This document shows, one piece after another, positions 8,215-17,699 of a DNA stretch of 40,637 nucleotides. Source of the DNA: Microbacteriaceae bacterium PS02344 (GTDB lineage Bacteria; Actinomycetota; Actinomycetes; Actinomycetales; Microbacteriaceae); NCBI GenBank assembly GCA_029959905.1, contig JASCNZ010000024.1, forward strand, positions 1 through 40,637, written 5' to 3'. Each line of letters starts with the position of its first letter. Position 1 is the stretch's first letter. The notes under the pieces are model-generated. The model searched no databases. It saw only the letters and a list, made by a program, of their open reading frames with translations, and had not been told where the DNA came from. The position numbers and the translations under genes were made by a program.

Positions 8215-9587
8215 TCGAACACCCCGTTCCGCACGATGAGCGTGACCCGCAATCCGCCGTCGGCCGGACTCGACACCCGCAGCTCTCCCCCGACGGATTC
8301 GAGCAGGTCGGTCGCGATCGCGAGGCCGAGGCCCGAGCCCGGGGTCTCGTCGGTCGCGGAACTGCGCCAGAACCTCTCGGTCGCGGAGGCGACCTCGTCG
8401 GCCGAGAGGCCGGGCCCGTGGTCGCGCACGTCGAGGCGCCGCACCTCGCCGTCCTCCTCGACCGACAGCTCGATGACCCCGCCGGACGGCGAGAACTTCA
8501 CCGCGTTGTCGATCACGGCGTCGAGCGCGCTCTCGACGATGGTGCGATCCGTCACGCACATCACCCCCGCGGGGCCCGAGCGACGGAACGAGATGCCGCG
8601 CGGACCCGCCACCTCGCCCCAGGCGTCGACACGTCGCTCGACGAGCGTCGACAGATCGACGGCGGCGAGCAGCGATTCCGCCCGCCCGCTGCGCGCCAGC
8701 CCCAGCAGGGTCTCGAGGATGCGGGTCATGCGTCGCCCCTCTTCCCGCGTCTCCTCCACGTCGTCGCGCCAGTCGTCGTCGAGACCCGTCGCGAGATGCT
8801 CCACACGCAACAGGAGCGCGTTGAGCGGGTTGCGCAGTTCGTGCGAGGCGTTCAGGGCGAACTCCTGCTGGCGGGCGAGTACGCGCTCGATCTCCCCCGC
8901 CATCCCGTTGAACACCCGGGTCATGCGGCGCAACTCCGGTGGGCCGGTGTCGTCGACCACCCGCGCATCCATCTCGCCGCGCTCGATCGCGGCCATCGCC
9001 TCGTCGAGTCGCCGCACGGGGGCCAGCACCCACCCCGCGAGCCGCACGACGAGGAGCACGCCCAGCGCCACCGACACCAGCCCCACCGCGCCGAGGATCA
9101 GCAGCTGCTGCAGGATCGCGGTGCGCGGCGCATCCACCGGTGTCGAGATCATCACCGCACCGATCACATCGCCGTCGTCGAAGACCGGTTCGACCATGGT
9201 CGTCTCGGAGAACTCCCACGGGAACACGGCCTCCGGAGCCTCGGCGCGCCGTCCGGACAGGGCCAGACGGAGCTGCTCCGCCTCGCCGTCGGTCAGCACG
9301 CGGTCGTCTCCCCCACCGGATGCCCACACCGACCCCGCGAGATCGAAGACGGCGACGTCGATGCCGTACACGTCCGCGAAGCGCCGCGCCTCACCCTCGA
9401 CGACCGCCCGGGTGTCGGTGCGCAGCGCCTGCCTGGCGCTCGTCACGAAGTACCCCAGATCGCCGAGCTGCTGGGTGAAGACGGCCTGCTGGATGCTGCG
9501 CGAGGCGCTCCAGCCGGCCGCACCGCCGAGCGACAGCAGGATCGCGACGAGCGGCACGAGGAACACGACGACGAGACGCGTGCGCAT
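8211..9587 (-). CDS. Sensor histidine kinase
   Basis: A membrane-bound two-component kinase of 458 residues. TM1 spans about residues 5-26, an extracytoplasmic sensor domain of about 130 residues follows (FSETTMVEPVFDDGDVIG resembles a small Cache-type fold), and TM2 spans about 160-185. Then come HAMP (186-238), a DHp domain with phospho-acceptor His249 in NASHELRNPLNAL, and an ATPase domain with N-box Asn361 (DNAVKFSP), DHGPG (389-393) and GSGLGLAI (417-424). It lies 3 bases after the response-regulator stop and overlaps the TAXI gene by ATGA. The organisation resembles TctDE-type systems, where a kinase works with a solute receptor. The signal is unknown. Confidence 0.93.
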   Translation of the reverse strand: MRTRLVVVFLVPLVAILLSLGGAAGWSASRSIQQAVFTQQLGDLGYFVTSARQALRTDTRAVVEGEARRFADVYGIDVAVFDLAGSVWASGGGDDRVLTDGEAEQLRLALSGRRAEAPEAVFPWEFSETTMVEPVFDDGDVIGAVMISTPVDAPRTAILQQLLILGAVGLVSVALGVLLVVRLAGWVLAPVRRLDEAMAAIERGEMDARVVDDTGPPELRRMTRVFNGMAGEIERVLARQQEFALNASHELRNPLNALLLRVEHLATGLDDDWRDDVEETREEGRRMTRILETLLGLARSGRAESLLAAVDLSTLVERRVDAWGEVAGPRGISFRRSGPAGVMCVTDRTIVESALDAVIDNAVKFSPSGGVIELSVEEDGEVRRLDVRDHGPGLSADEVASATERFWRSSATDETPGSGLGLAIATDLLESVGGELRVSSPADGGLRVTLIVRNGVFE

Positions 9588-9590
9588 GGT

Positions 9591-10262
9591 TCACGAACCC
9601 ATGAGCCGATAGCCGACCCCTCGGACCGTGTCGATGATGCGGTGGGTGCCGGTCTTCTTGCGGATGGCGCCGATGTGCACCTCCAGCGAGTGCGCGAAAC
9701 CCCGCCAATCGGTGTTCCACACCTCGCGGATGAGGCGGTCCTTCGGCACGGCCACCCCCGGGTACCGGGCCAGCACGGCGACGATGTCGAACTCCTTCGG
9801 CGTGAGCTCGATCGCCGCGCCCTCGACGCGCACCTGACGGCTCACGAGGTCGATCTCGACCGCGCCCGCCTGGATGGTGACAACGCTCTCCGACTCGGGC
9901 CGCACCGGACGAGTGCGGCGCGTGACCGCTTCGATGCGCGCGAGCAGTTCATGCACGTCGTACGGCTTGACGACGAAATCGTCGGCTCCGGCCCGCAGCC
10001 CCTTGATGCGCTCCGCGATCTGGCTGCGCGCGGTCACGATGACGATCGGCACGTCCGAGCGACCGCGGATGCGTCGACAGAGATCGATGCCGTCGACATC
10101 GGGCAGACCGAGGTCGAGCAGCACCACCTCGGTGTCGGCCCCGAGCAGCTCCATCGCCTCGACGCCGTCGGAGGCGCGGACCGTCGCGTAACCGGACCGC
10201 GCGAGGAACGCATCGAGCGCAGCGGCGACGCGGTCGTCGTCCTCCACGATCAGGATGCGCAT
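9591..10262 (-). CDS. OmpR/TctD-type response regulator
   Basis: The transcriptional response regulator for the adjacent kinase, 223 residues. The receiver domain has the acidic EDDD at 7-10, phospho-acceptor Asp50 in VVLLDLGLPD, Thr77 and Lys99 (VVKPYD). The C-terminal winged helix (about 125-222) includes ELTPKEFDIVAVLARYPG and ends with TVRGVGYRL, typical of the OmpR family. AGAGGA precedes the ATG at 10262 by 5 bases. It is the first gene of the RR-HK-TAXI operon. Targets are unknown; the 11-bp direct repeats at 7183-7201 are the best nearby candidate. Confidence 0.94.
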   Translation of the reverse strand: MRILIVEDDDRVAAALDAFLARSGYATVRASDGVEAMELLGADTEVVLLDLGLPDVDGIDLCRRIRGRSDVPIVIVTARSQIAERIKGLRAGADDFVVKPYDVHELLARIEAVTRRTRPVRPESESVVTIQAGAVEIDLVSRQVRVEGAAIELTPKEFDIVAVLARYPGVAVPKDRLIREVWNTDWRGFAHSLEVHIGAIRKKTGTHRIIDTVRGVGYRLMGS

Positions 10263-10301
10263 CCCGGTCCTCTCTCGGTCGCCGATGACCGGCAGGCTGC
10301 A

Positions 10302-10310
10302 AAACTACCA
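10302..10310 (-). promoter_or_regulatory. Extended -10 promoter of the two-component operon
   Basis: On the minus strand TGGTAGTTT (10310-10302) is an extended -10 element (TGN then TAGTTT). It lies about 40 bases upstream of the response-regulator ATG and stands out as A/T-rich in a GC-rich gap. The implied leader is about 33 nt and includes an AGAGGA ribosome site. Confidence 0.45.
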
Positions 10311-10356
10311 GCCGGTGCGCCGCGCCCCCGGTCACGCGGGGCGGCCGCGGCGCCCG

Positions 10357-11169
10357 TCAGCCCTGGGCGGCGGCCCGCTGCGCGAACGCGCTCTCGTAGA
10401 GGCACACGCTCGCGGCGGTGGCGAGGTTGAGCGACTCGGCTCGACCGAAGATGGGCAACCGCAGCACCCGGTCGGCCAGCTCGAGCGCGTCGTCCTCGAG
10501 GCCGCGCGCCTCGTTGCCGAACAGCCAGGCCGTCGGCTCGGTCAGGACGCCGTCAGCACGGGCGGCGAGCAGATCGTCGCCCTTCACGTCCGCCGCCAGA
10601 ACTCGCAACCCGGCCTCCTGGGCGCGAGCCAGCACATCGGGCAGCTCACCCCCGACCGAGACGGGCAGGTGGAACAGCGAGCCGGTCGTCGCACGGACGA
10701 CCTTGGGGTTGTACGGGTCGACCGTATGGCCGGTGAGCACCACGGCATCCGCTCCCGACGCGTCGGCTGCGCGGATGATCGTGCCCAGATTGCCGGGGTC
10801 GCGCACCTCGTGGCAGATCGCCACGAGACGGGGCGACCCGGCGAACACGTCTCGCACCGAGCTCGGCGTCTGCCGCACGACGGCGACCAGACCCTGCGGC
10901 GTCACCGTGTCGGCCATCGCGTTCAGCACGTACTCGGTGACGTGCTCGACGGCGATGTCGGCATCCGCCGCCTTCGCACGGATGTCGGGATGCTTCTCCC
11001 ACCCGGCGGGTGTGGCGAAGATCTCGACGATGGCCTCGGGTCGGTACGTCAAGGCCTCTCGCACGGCCTGAGGGCCCTCGAGGAGGAACAGCCCGGTCTC
11101 GGTGCGCGCGCTGCGCTTGGTCAGCTTCGCCACGGCACGGACTCGGGGGGAACGGGGGTTCTCCAGCAC
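10357..11169 (-). CDS. TrmH/SpoU-family RNA 2'-O-methyltransferase
   Basis: A SAM-dependent methylase of the SPOUT class that modifies ribose in rRNA or tRNA. The 270-residue product has an N-terminal substrate-binding part (AKLTKRSARTETGLFLLEGP, a typical SpoU_sub_bind start) and the C-terminal knot domain. Motif 1 is VRDPGNLGTIIRAADASGAD, motif 2 LFGNEARGL and motif 3 RLPIFGRAESLNLATAASV. I chose the GTG at 11169 because homologous sequence begins there and TACACT lies 7 bases upstream, a leaderless arrangement; the frame continues upstream only as shadow. In many actinobacteria such a gene flanks rplT, as it does here. The exact target nucleotide cannot be told. Confidence 0.87.
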   Translation of the reverse strand: MLENPRSPRVRAVAKLTKRSARTETGLFLLEGPQAVREALTYRPEAIVEIFATPAGWEKHPDIRAKAADADIAVEHVTEYVLNAMADTVTPQGLVAVVRQTPSSVRDVFAGSPRLVAICHEVRDPGNLGTIIRAADASGADAVVLTGHTVDPYNPKVVRATTGSLFHLPVSVGGELPDVLARAQEAGLRVLAADVKGDDLLAARADGVLTEPTAWLFGNEARGLEDDALELADRVLRLPIFGRAESLNLATAASVCLYESAFAQRAAAQG

Positions 11170-11224
11170 GTCTCTCAGTGTAGGAGCAGAGAGCCCGCCG
11201 AATGCGACGACAGCACCGGGAACG

Positions 11225-11260
11225 ACGATGGGCGCCCTCCCGGAGGAGAGCGCCCATCGT
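11225..11260 (-). terminator. Hairpin terminator after rplT
   Basis: An 11-bp perfect stem (arms 11225-11235 and 11250-11260) encloses an inner CTCC/GGAG stem, 14 bases past the rplT stop. A T-run is weak, as is common in high-GC actinobacteria. It most likely ends the infC-rpmI-rplT transcript before the methyltransferase gene. Confidence 0.7.
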
Positions 11261-11273
11261 GCGATGCAGCTGT

Positions 11274-11660
11274 TTACGCCGCCGACTTCGGCGCGTTGAC
11301 GTCGGAAGGCAGCGCCTTCTTGGCCGTCTCGACGAGAGTCGTGAACGTCGCCGCGTCGTTGACCGCGAGGTCGGCGAGCATGCGACGGTCGACCGTCACG
11401 CCGGCCAGACCCAGGCCCTGGATGAAGCGGTTGTACGTGATGCCGTTCTGGCGGGCCGCAGCGTTGATGCGCTGGATCCACAGACGACGGAAGTCGCCCT
11501 TGCGCTTGCGACGGTCCCGGTACGAGTAGACCAGGGAGTGGATGACCTGCTCCTTGGCCTTGCGGTAGAGGCGCGAACGCTGACCGCGGTAGCCGGAGGC
11601 GCGCTCGAGGATGACCCGGCGCTTCTTGTGGGCGTTGACCGCCCGCTTGACTCTTGCCAT
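11274..11660 (-). CDS. rplT: 50S ribosomal protein L20
   Basis: Binds 23S rRNA early in large-subunit assembly and, in other bacteria, represses its own operon. The 128-residue product starts with [20 protein letters not shown] and contains [17 protein letters not shown] and [20 protein letters not shown], all diagnostic. It has a short extra C-terminal tail rich in Ala and Lys. It lies 31 bases after rpmI and is the last gene of the infC operon, followed by a strong hairpin. Confidence 0.98.
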   Translation of the reverse strand: MARVKRAVNAHKKRRVILERASGYRGQRSRLYRKAKEQVIHSLVYSYRDRRKRKGDFRRLWIQRINAAARQNGITYNRFIQGLGLAGVTVDRRMLADLAVNDAATFTTLVETAKKALPSDVNAPKSAA

Positions 11661-11691
11661 TTTCCTGTGTTCCTATTCGTGCGTCGGCGCG

Positions 11692-11886
11692 TCAGCGACC
11701 GAGAAGCTTGTTCGCGACCTTGGCGTCTGCCTTCGACAGAACCTGGTCCTGGTTGAGGCGGCGGGTGCGGCGGCTCGACTTGTGCTCGAGGTTGTGGCGC
11801 ATGCCGGCCTGCTGCTTCTTCAGCTTTCCGCTGCCGGTGATCTTGAAGCGCTTCTTCGCACCCGAGTGGGTCTTCTGCTTCGGCAT
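11692..11886 (-). CDS. rpmI: 50S ribosomal protein L35
   Basis: A small basic large-subunit protein of 64 residues, beginning [20 protein letters not shown] as in the family. AAGGAAGAG precedes the ATG. A short hairpin (11906-11919, arms CGCCT/AGGCG, GAGA tetraloop on the RNA) sits just before the ribosome site in the 71-base gap from infC and could modulate translation or bind L20; that role is inferred. Confidence 0.98.
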   Translation of the reverse strand: MPKQKTHSGAKKRFKITGSGKLKKQQAGMRHNLEHKSSRRTRRLNQDQVLSKADAKVANKLLGR

Positions 11887-11957
11887 CTTCTCTTCCTTCG
11901 TATGGCGCCTTCTCAGGCGACGGTGTCAACCCGCAGTGCGGGAGTCTGTGGGGCGGA

Positions 11958-12584
<627 letters not shown>

Positions 12585-12808
12585 GCGGAACTCCTTAGAC
12601 GTGGGGATTCGGCCACCGGGATGCTGTCGGCATCCCGAGCGAATTCGGAGTCGTCCCACCCGCCGGCGTCCAGATGCCGGCTCCGCACCCTGACGACCGG
12701 TCCGTTTCTGGAACGGATCCGGTGGAGTGCAAGACCCGGTAGCCTGGAACGGCAAGCGCGGGTGGGAAGTGAATCCTCTTTCGTACCGGAGCATGACGCT
12801 CCGGAGCC
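12585..12808 (-). promoter_or_regulatory. Structured infC leader RNA with four hairpins
   Basis: The minus-strand leader from the probable transcription start (about 12808) to infC contains four separate stems in order: 12804-12786 (7 bp perfect, 5-base loop), 12717-12701 (6 bp, 5-base loop), 12681-12662 (6 bp, 8-base loop) and 12637-12617 (8 bp perfect, 5-base loop). The ribosome site TAAGGAG follows. Leaders of infC-rpmI-rplT operons are known L20 autoregulatory sites in Firmicutes and Proteobacteria. I infer a comparable element here but cannot match it to a described family by eye. Confidence 0.6.
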
Positions 12809-12814
12809 CGACAC

Positions 12815-12820
12815 AGTCTA
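12815..12820 (-). promoter_or_regulatory. infC operon -10 element
   Basis: TAGACT on the minus strand (12820-12815) lies directly upstream of the structured leader and within 20 bases of the divergent DUF1844 start. The -35 is weak. The two divergent genes share this short promoter region. Confidence 0.5.
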
Positions 12821-12837
12821 ACAGAAGGCAAGGCGAA

Positions 12838-13236
12838 GTGACGAACCAGGAATCCCACGCGGCAGACCACGAGCGCGAGGAGCGCTGGGCACGACAGGAG
12901 GAGGCCGCGTCATCGGCCGTCCGCGACATCGCCGACGTGCCGGCCGTCGAGGTCATCACCACCGCCGCCGTGCACCTCATGAGCGCCGCCGCCGTCAAAC
13001 TCGGTCTCGCCGACGAACCCGATGCCGCCGCGCAGCTCGACCTCGACGAGGCCCGCAAGCTCATCAACGCCCTCGCCGGCCTCATCACGGCGGGCGCCCC
13101 CGAGATCAGCGACATGCACGCACGCTCTCTGCGCGACGGCCTCCGCTCGCTCCAGCTGGCCTTCCGCGAGGCATCCGTCATCCCCGACCCGATCGGCAAG
13201 GGACCCGGCGAGAAGTGGACGGGGCCGGTCAACTAG
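12838..13236 (+). CDS. DUF1844 domain protein
   Basis: A conserved actinobacterial protein of unknown function, 132 residues, divergent from infC as in many actinobacterial genomes. The charged N-terminus ([13 protein letters not shown]) leads into the DUF1844 core, [22 protein letters not shown], followed by [16 protein letters not shown]; these are amphipathic helices rather than clear membrane spans. I chose the GTG at 12838 because the codon periodicity and homologous sequence begin there, with a weak AAGG 10 bases upstream. No catalytic motif is seen. Confidence 0.85.
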   Translation: MTNQESHAADHEREERWARQEEAASSAVRDIADVPAVEVITTAAVHLMSAAAVKLGLADEPDAAAQLDLDEARKLINALAGLITAGAPEISDMHARSLRDGLRSLQLAFREASVIPDPIGKGPGEKWTGPVN

Positions 13237-13250
13237 TCGACCGAGCTTGC

Positions 13251-13661
13251 TCACCCGAGCACCACGGTATTGGCGGAAGCCGGTCCCGGGCACGCCCCTC
13301 CCGTGAACGTCCACTCGATCTGTTCGACGGTGTCGCGCAGGAGCAGTCCGCTGCCGTCGTAGAGGCGAACGGTCAATCGGTCGGGCGTGCGCGTGTCGAG
13401 CACCGCGTTCCACGTGCCATCGTCCAGCCGTTCCACCCCGAGCAGGCTCATGGGGTCGGCTTCCTCCCCCGGCTCCGGAGTGCATTCGCTCTCGATGCAG
13501 ACCTGCATCGAGACGACGTCGGCGACGGCGCGGGCATCGATCACGACGGTGCTGATGTAGGCGATCGCCGGGCAGGCGACCGCGCATCCCGGCGCCGCGA
13601 CGGCACCGCCCAGCAGAACGCCGACCATGGCGAGGATGCGGGCGCGGCGGCGGGCGGTCAT
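13251..13661 (-). CDS. Hypothetical secreted protein or lipoprotein
   Basis: I do not recognise this 136-residue product. It has a signal-like N-terminus (MTARRRARI then a hydrophobic stretch to about residue 25) ending in APGC at 23-26, which could be a poor lipobox or a signal-peptidase I site. The mature part contains four more cysteines (CAVAC, VCIESEC), suggesting disulfides, then an acidic region and a mostly beta-predicted C-terminal half. TACGCT lies 6 bases before the ATG, a leaderless promoter layout, so it is probably its own transcript. It converges with the DUF1844 gene, with only 14 bases between the stops and no clear terminator. Confidence 0.7.
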   Translation of the reverse strand: MTARRRARILAMVGVLLGGAVAAPGCAVACPAIAYISTVVIDARAVADVVSMQVCIESECTPEPGEEADPMSLLGVERLDDGTWNAVLDTRTPDRLTVRLYDGSGLLLRDTVEQIEWTFTGGACPGPASANTVVLG

Positions 13662-13722
13662 GACCCGAGCGTAGCCAACGCGGCGATCCGGCGCTGCCGC
13701 GGGTTCTGGCGCTGCGCCGGAC

Positions 13723-14508
13723 TCAGGCGCTGCGGCGGAGTTTGACCGTCAGCGAGTCGGCGAGCACCGCGATGCGGTCGTCGGATGCCCAGCGCTGCGC
13801 GAGCCGCGCCAGCACCGCGTCGAGCACCGCGCGCTCGAGACCGTCGACGAGTTCGAGCACGACGATCAGCTCCGGCCCCCTCAGGCGGGCATCGGGATCG
13901 CCCGGCGCGACCGCCACGTCGATCACCGCCAGCTCGTGCGCCACGCTCTCCTGCAGGGCCGCGAACACCTCGGGCGAGAGGAAGCTCGGCTCCCACGGCA
14001 GCCCCTGAGCGACCGCCCACACCGCAGGGCGGCGAATGACGAACTCGGTCTCAGCCGTCGGGTCGAGCACGATGAGGTCGGTGTCCTCGGCGGAGGCCGC
14101 AAGGGCCGCGCGCAGCGCCTCGACGGGGATGGGCCGGGCGAGCGGGTCCCAGACGCGCATGGTGTCGACCGAGGAGAACACTGGCTGCACGCGTCGCCCG
14201 TCCGGCGCCGCGACGGTGACGATGGAGAGATCCTGCGTCTTGTCGACCGCCAGGCCGCTCGGCGCGACGCCCTCTTCGCCCTTCTCCGCGATCAGCGGGA
14301 TGAGCACCCGGGCATGCCGGAAGGCGTCGACGACCTCGACCTGCGAGCCCTCACCGGCCCGGAAGCGCTGCAGGGCGGCGAGCAGCGCGGGGTCGGCGGC
14401 GCCGTCGTCGGCGGAGTGCGGATTGGCCTCGAAGCTGCGCCCGGCCCAGGGAACGCCCGCGGAATCGCCGGCGTTCTGGGCGCCGTGGTCGTCAGTCCCC
14501 GGCGACAT
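13723..14508 (-). CDS. SseB-family protein
   Basis: A 261-residue protein related to the SseB N-terminal domain, function poorly known. Family features are [42 protein letters not shown] and [11 protein letters not shown]. The start ATG at 14508 lies inside the end of priA (17-base overlap), so it is probably translated together with the histidine gene; priA followed by an SseB-like gene is common in actinobacteria. No signal peptide or membrane segment is seen. It ends just before a 61-base gap to the secreted hypothetical. Confidence 0.82.
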   Translation of the reverse strand: MSPGTDDHGAQNAGDSAGVPWAGRSFEANPHSADDGAADPALLAALQRFRAGEGSQVEVVDAFRHARVLIPLIAEKGEEGVAPSGLAVDKTQDLSIVTVAAPDGRRVQPVFSSVDTMRVWDPLARPIPVEALRAALAASAEDTDLIVLDPTAETEFVIRRPAVWAVAQGLPWEPSFLSPEVFAALQESVAHELAVIDVAVAPGDPDARLRGPELIVVLELVDGLERAVLDAVLARLAQRWASDDRIAVLADSLTVKLRRSA

Positions 14509-15238
14509 CCAGCGCCTCGGCCAGTGTGAACGCGCCGGCGTACAGGGCCTTGCCCACGATCGCACCCTCGACGCCGAGCGGCACGAGCTCCCGGAGCGCG
14601 GCGATGTCATCGAGGCTCGAGATCCCTCCGGATGCGACGACCGGCTTGGGAGTGCGGGCGGTGACCTCGCGCAGCAGCTCGAGGTTCGGGCCGCGCAGCG
14701 TGCCGTCCTTGGTGACGTCGGTCACGACGTAACGGCTGCATCCGGCATCCTCCAGGCGGTCGAGGACCTCCCAGAGGTCGCCGCCCTCCTTCGTCCACCC
14801 GCGGGCCGCAAGGGTCGTGCCACGCACATCGAGCCCGACGGCGATCGCGTCGCCGAAACGGCTGATGACGTCGGCCGCCCACTCGGGGTTCTCGAGGGCG
14901 GCCGTGCCGAGGTTGATGCGCGTGGCTCCGCTCTCGAGGGCGGCCTCGAGCGTGGCGTCGTCACGGATACCGCCCGACAGCTCGATCGAGACGCCGCGGA
15001 ACTGCTTGATGACCTTGCGCAGGATGGGGGCGTTCGTGCCGCGACCGAACGCCGCATCGAGGTCGACGAGGTGGATCCACTGCGCGCCCTGCGACACCCA
15101 CTCCCCTGCCGCGTCGACCGGATCGCCGTAGCTGGTCTCGGTGCCGGCCTCGCCCTGCGTGAGGCGCACGGCCTTGCCGCCGGCGACGTCCACTGCGGGA
15201 AGCAGGGTGAGGGAGGGGGACTGCGCGAAGTCGTTCAT
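14492..15238 (-). CDS. priA: Bifunctional HisA/TrpF isomerase PriA
   Basis: Isomerises ProFAR to PRFAR in histidine synthesis and, in actinobacteria, also phosphoribosyl anthranilate in tryptophan synthesis. The 248-residue (beta-alpha)8 barrel shows the general base Asp17 (PAVDVAGG), Arg25 (VRLTQGE), Arg146-Gly-Trp148 ([10 protein letters not shown]) and Asp178 (VTKDGT). These match Asp11, Arg19, Arg143/Trp145 and Asp175 of the Mycobacterium tuberculosis enzyme, which favours PriA over a single-function HisA. The ATG at 15238 is preceded by AAGGA with 4 bases between. A possible 14-codon leader ORF ends on the start codon. It lies 99 bases after hisH. Confidence 0.92.
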   Translation of the reverse strand: MNDFAQSPSLTLLPAVDVAGGKAVRLTQGEAGTETSYGDPVDAAGEWVSQGAQWIHLVDLDAAFGRGTNAPILRKVIKQFRGVSIELSGGIRDDATLEAALESGATRINLGTAALENPEWAADVISRFGDAIAVGLDVRGTTLAARGWTKEGGDLWEVLDRLEDAGCSRYVVTDVTKDGTLRGPNLELLREVTARTPKPVVASGGISSLDDIAALRELVPLGVEGAIVGKALYAGAFTLAEALDVAGD

Positions 15239-15279
15239 GGGGTCCTTGGGTGAGGGGGTTCCGCACCCGTTAAGGGCAC
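15235..15279 (-). other. Possible 14-residue leader ORF overlapping the priA start
   Basis: A GTG (15279) follows a TACCCT -10 (15293-15288, with TTGGGG 17 bases further upstream) by 8 bases and opens an ORF reading [14 protein letters not shown]. Its TGA overlaps the priA ATG as ATGA. The leaderless geometry matches several genes in this window. Expression is unproven; with one His and no Trp it is not a standard attenuator. Confidence 0.3.
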
Positions 15280-15337
15280 GAGAATCGAGGGTACTCTGCG
15301 GCGGCGTGCGCCCCAAAACGCGTGACGCGCGCGGACC

Positions 15338-15973
15338 TCAGAGGCTCCGGGTCCAGTTGCGGAGGAGCCGGATGCCCGCCTCGCCGGACTTCTCGGGGTG
15401 GAACTGCGTGGCGGAGAGCGGGCCGTTCTCGACGGCCGCGAGGAACGGGTCGCCGTAGGTCGTCCAAGTCAGCACGGGCTGCGGGAACGGCGGGATGACG
15501 TCGAGCTCCCACTTCTGCGCCGCGTAGGAGTGCACGAAATAGAACCGCTCGTCTTCGAGGCCGTCGAAGAGGATGCTGTCATCTCCGGGCGCGACGGTGT
15601 TCCATCCCATGTGCGGGAGCACGGGGGCGTTGAGCTCGGTGACCGCTCCCGGCCACTCCCCCAGCCCCTCGGCATCCTGCCCGCGCTCGACACCGCGCTC
15701 GAAGAGCACCTGCATGCCCACGCAGATGCCGAGCACGGGACGGCCACCGGCGAGCCGTCGACCGATGATCTCGTCGCCACCGTGCGCACGCAGCGCATCG
15801 CGGACCGCGGCGAATGCACCGACACCGGGCACGACGAGCCCATCGGCCTCCATCGCTTCGGCACGGTCGCGGGTGAGCACCGCATCCGCCCCTGCGGCGA
15901 CGAGCGCCTTCACAGCGGAGTGCACGTTGCCCGACTCGTAGTCGAACACCGCGACGCGGGGTGCGCGGCTCAC
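15338..15973 (-). CDS. hisH: Imidazole glycerol phosphate synthase glutaminase subunit
   Basis: The class I glutamine amidotransferase that delivers ammonia to HisF for imidazole ring closure. The 211-residue product begins [14 protein letters not shown] and carries the triad Cys84 (GICVGMQ), His192 and Glu194 (QFHPEKSG). The oxyanion-strand region PGVGAF is at 49-54. The ATG at 15973 overlaps the hisB stop as ATGA. hisF is not in the window and must be elsewhere. Confidence 0.96.
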   Translation of the reverse strand: MSRAPRVAVFDYESGNVHSAVKALVAAGADAVLTRDRAEAMEADGLVVPGVGAFAAVRDALRAHGGDEIIGRRLAGGRPVLGICVGMQVLFERGVERGQDAEGLGEWPGAVTELNAPVLPHMGWNTVAPGDDSILFDGLEDERFYFVHSYAAQKWELDVIPPFPQPVLTWTTYGDPFLAAVENGPLSATQFHPEKSGEAGIRLLRNWTRSL

Positions 15974-16587
15974 AGCGCGCCCTTCGTCGACGGGATGCCC
16001 TGTACGAGCGGATCGAGGGCCTTGGCCTGGCGGAACGCGCGGGCGAACGCCTTGTACTCGGCCTCGGCGATGTGGTGCGGGTCGCGCCCGCCGAGGACGC
16101 GGACGTGCACGGTGAGGGCCGCGTTGAACGCGATCGCCTCGAACGTGTGGCGCACGAGCGAGCCCGTGAAGTGACCGCCGATCAGGTGGTGCTCGAATCC
16201 GGCCGGCTCGCCCTCGTGCACGAGGTACGGGCGGCCCGAGATGTCGACGACCGCCTGCGCCAGCGCCTCGTCGAGCGGCACGAGCGCGTCGCCGTACCGC
16301 GAGATGCCGGCCTTGTCGCCGAGGGCCTCGCGAATGGCCTGCCCGAGCACGATCGAGATGTCTTCGACGGTGTGATGCGCGTCGATGGCGGTGTCGCCGG
16401 ACGCCCGCACGGTGAGATCGGTGAGGGAGTGCTTCGCGAAGGCCGTGAGCATGTGGTCGAAGAACGGCACAGAGGTGTCGATGCGGCTCTCTCCGGTGCC
16501 GTCGAGGTTCAGCTCGAGCTCGACGGTGGACTCCGACGTGCTGCGCACGCGTCGCGCGGTGCGCGGGGTCGAGGCGGGGGTGCTCAT
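15970..16587 (-). CDS. hisB: Imidazoleglycerol-phosphate dehydratase
   Basis: Dehydrates imidazoleglycerol phosphate to imidazole acetol phosphate with two Mn ions per site. The 205-residue monofunctional form (no phosphatase domain) shows the metal-binding repeats [13 protein letters not shown] (from residue 42) and [11 protein letters not shown] (69-79), then GGHF and [14 protein letters not shown]. The first 15 residues are a basic extension. The ATG at 16587 overlaps the hisC stop as ATGA, so the his genes are coupled. The longer frame upstream is a shadow of hisC. Confidence 0.96.
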   Translation of the reverse strand: MSTPASTPRTARRVRSTSESTVELELNLDGTGESRIDTSVPFFDHMLTAFAKHSLTDLTVRASGDTAIDAHHTVEDISIVLGQAIREALGDKAGISRYGDALVPLDEALAQAVVDISGRPYLVHEGEPAGFEHHLIGGHFTGSLVRHTFEAIAFNAALTVHVRVLGGRDPHHIAEAEYKAFARAFRQAKALDPLVQGIPSTKGAL

Positions 16588-17669
16588 GACTCCGATCCTA
16601 TCGAGGCCAGGGCGTCGAGGAACGCGGTGGTCTCGGCCTCCGTGCCCGCCGTGACGCGCAGGTGTCCGGGGATGCCGACGTCGCGGATGAGCACGCCGCG
16701 GTCGTACAGCTCCTGCCACGTGCGCTTCGGGTCGGCGACGCCTCCGAAGAGCACGAAGTTCGACCAGGAGTCGTGCGGCGTGTACCCGAGAGCCTCGAGG
16801 GTCGCCGAGATGCGGTCGCGCTGCGCGACGATCTCCTCGACCATCCCCAGCATCACGTCGGCGTTTCGGAGGGCGGCCGAGGCGGCGGCCTGGGTCAGTG
16901 CGCTGAGGTGGTACGGCAGGCGGACGAGACGGAGCGCGTCGATGAATGAGGGGTCCGCGGCGAGGTAGCCGACGCGTGCGCCCGCGAAGGCGAACGCCTT
17001 GCTCATGGTGCGCGACACCGCGAGCCGTGGACGTCCGTCGAGCAGCGTGAGCGCCGACGGGGCGTCGTGCGGCGCGAACTCCTGATACGCCTCGTCGACG
17101 ACCACCACGCCGCGCGTCGCCTCGTAGACCGCCTCGACGACGTCGAGGCCGAGGGGCGTGCCCGTCGGGTTGTTGGGGGCGCAGAGAAGCACGACGTCCG
17201 GGTCGACCTGCTCGATCTGGGCGACCGCCTCGTCGGCGGTGAGCGTGTAGTCGGGTTCGCGGCGGCCCGCGACCCACCGCGCCCCGGTACCCTGCGCGAG
17301 CAGCGGGTACATGGAGTACGTGGGGACGAAGCTGAAAACCGTGCGTCCCGGACCGGCGAACGCCTGGAGGATGTGCTGCAGCACCTCGTTGGAGCCGTTG
17401 CCCGCCCAGATCTGCGAGGCCTCGAGGCCGTGCCCCAGGTACTCCGCGAACCCCTCGCGCAGCGCGGTGAACTCGCGGTCGGGGTACCGGTTGACGTCGC
17501 GCAGAGCCACGGCGATGTCATCCAGGATGTCGCTCGCCACCTCGTCGGGAACCGGATGCGTGTTCTCGTTGACGTTCAGGGCGATCGGGAGCGGCGCTTG
17601 CGGAGCCCCGTAAGGGGTGAGGCCTCGGAGATCGTCGCGGAGCGGCAGGTCGTCGAGTGAAGAAGTCAC
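16584..17669 (-). CDS. hisC: Histidinol-phosphate aminotransferase
   Basis: A PLP enzyme that transaminates imidazole acetol phosphate with glutamate. The 361-residue product shows [11 protein letters not shown] near residue 31, the cofactor-binding LCAPNNPTG (162-170), VDEAYQEF (191-198) and the PLP lysine Lys224 in [17 protein letters not shown]. The start is GTG at 17669. TAGCAT ends 6 bases upstream, and the intervening GGAGGG is too close to serve as a good ribosome site, so the mRNA is probably leaderless. It heads hisC-hisB-hisH, with priA close downstream. Confidence 0.95.
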   Translation of the reverse strand: MTSSLDDLPLRDDLRGLTPYGAPQAPLPIALNVNENTHPVPDEVASDILDDIAVALRDVNRYPDREFTALREGFAEYLGHGLEASQIWAGNGSNEVLQHILQAFAGPGRTVFSFVPTYSMYPLLAQGTGARWVAGRREPDYTLTADEAVAQIEQVDPDVVLLCAPNNPTGTPLGLDVVEAVYEATRGVVVVDEAYQEFAPHDAPSALTLLDGRPRLAVSRTMSKAFAFAGARVGYLAADPSFIDALRLVRLPYHLSALTQAAASAALRNADVMLGMVEEIVAQRDRISATLEALGYTPHDSWSNFVLFGGVADPKRTWQELYDRGVLIRDVGIPGHLRVTAGTEAETTAFLDALASIGSES

Positions 17670-17699
17670 CCCTCCATGCTAGGCCGACGAGCGGGAGGC

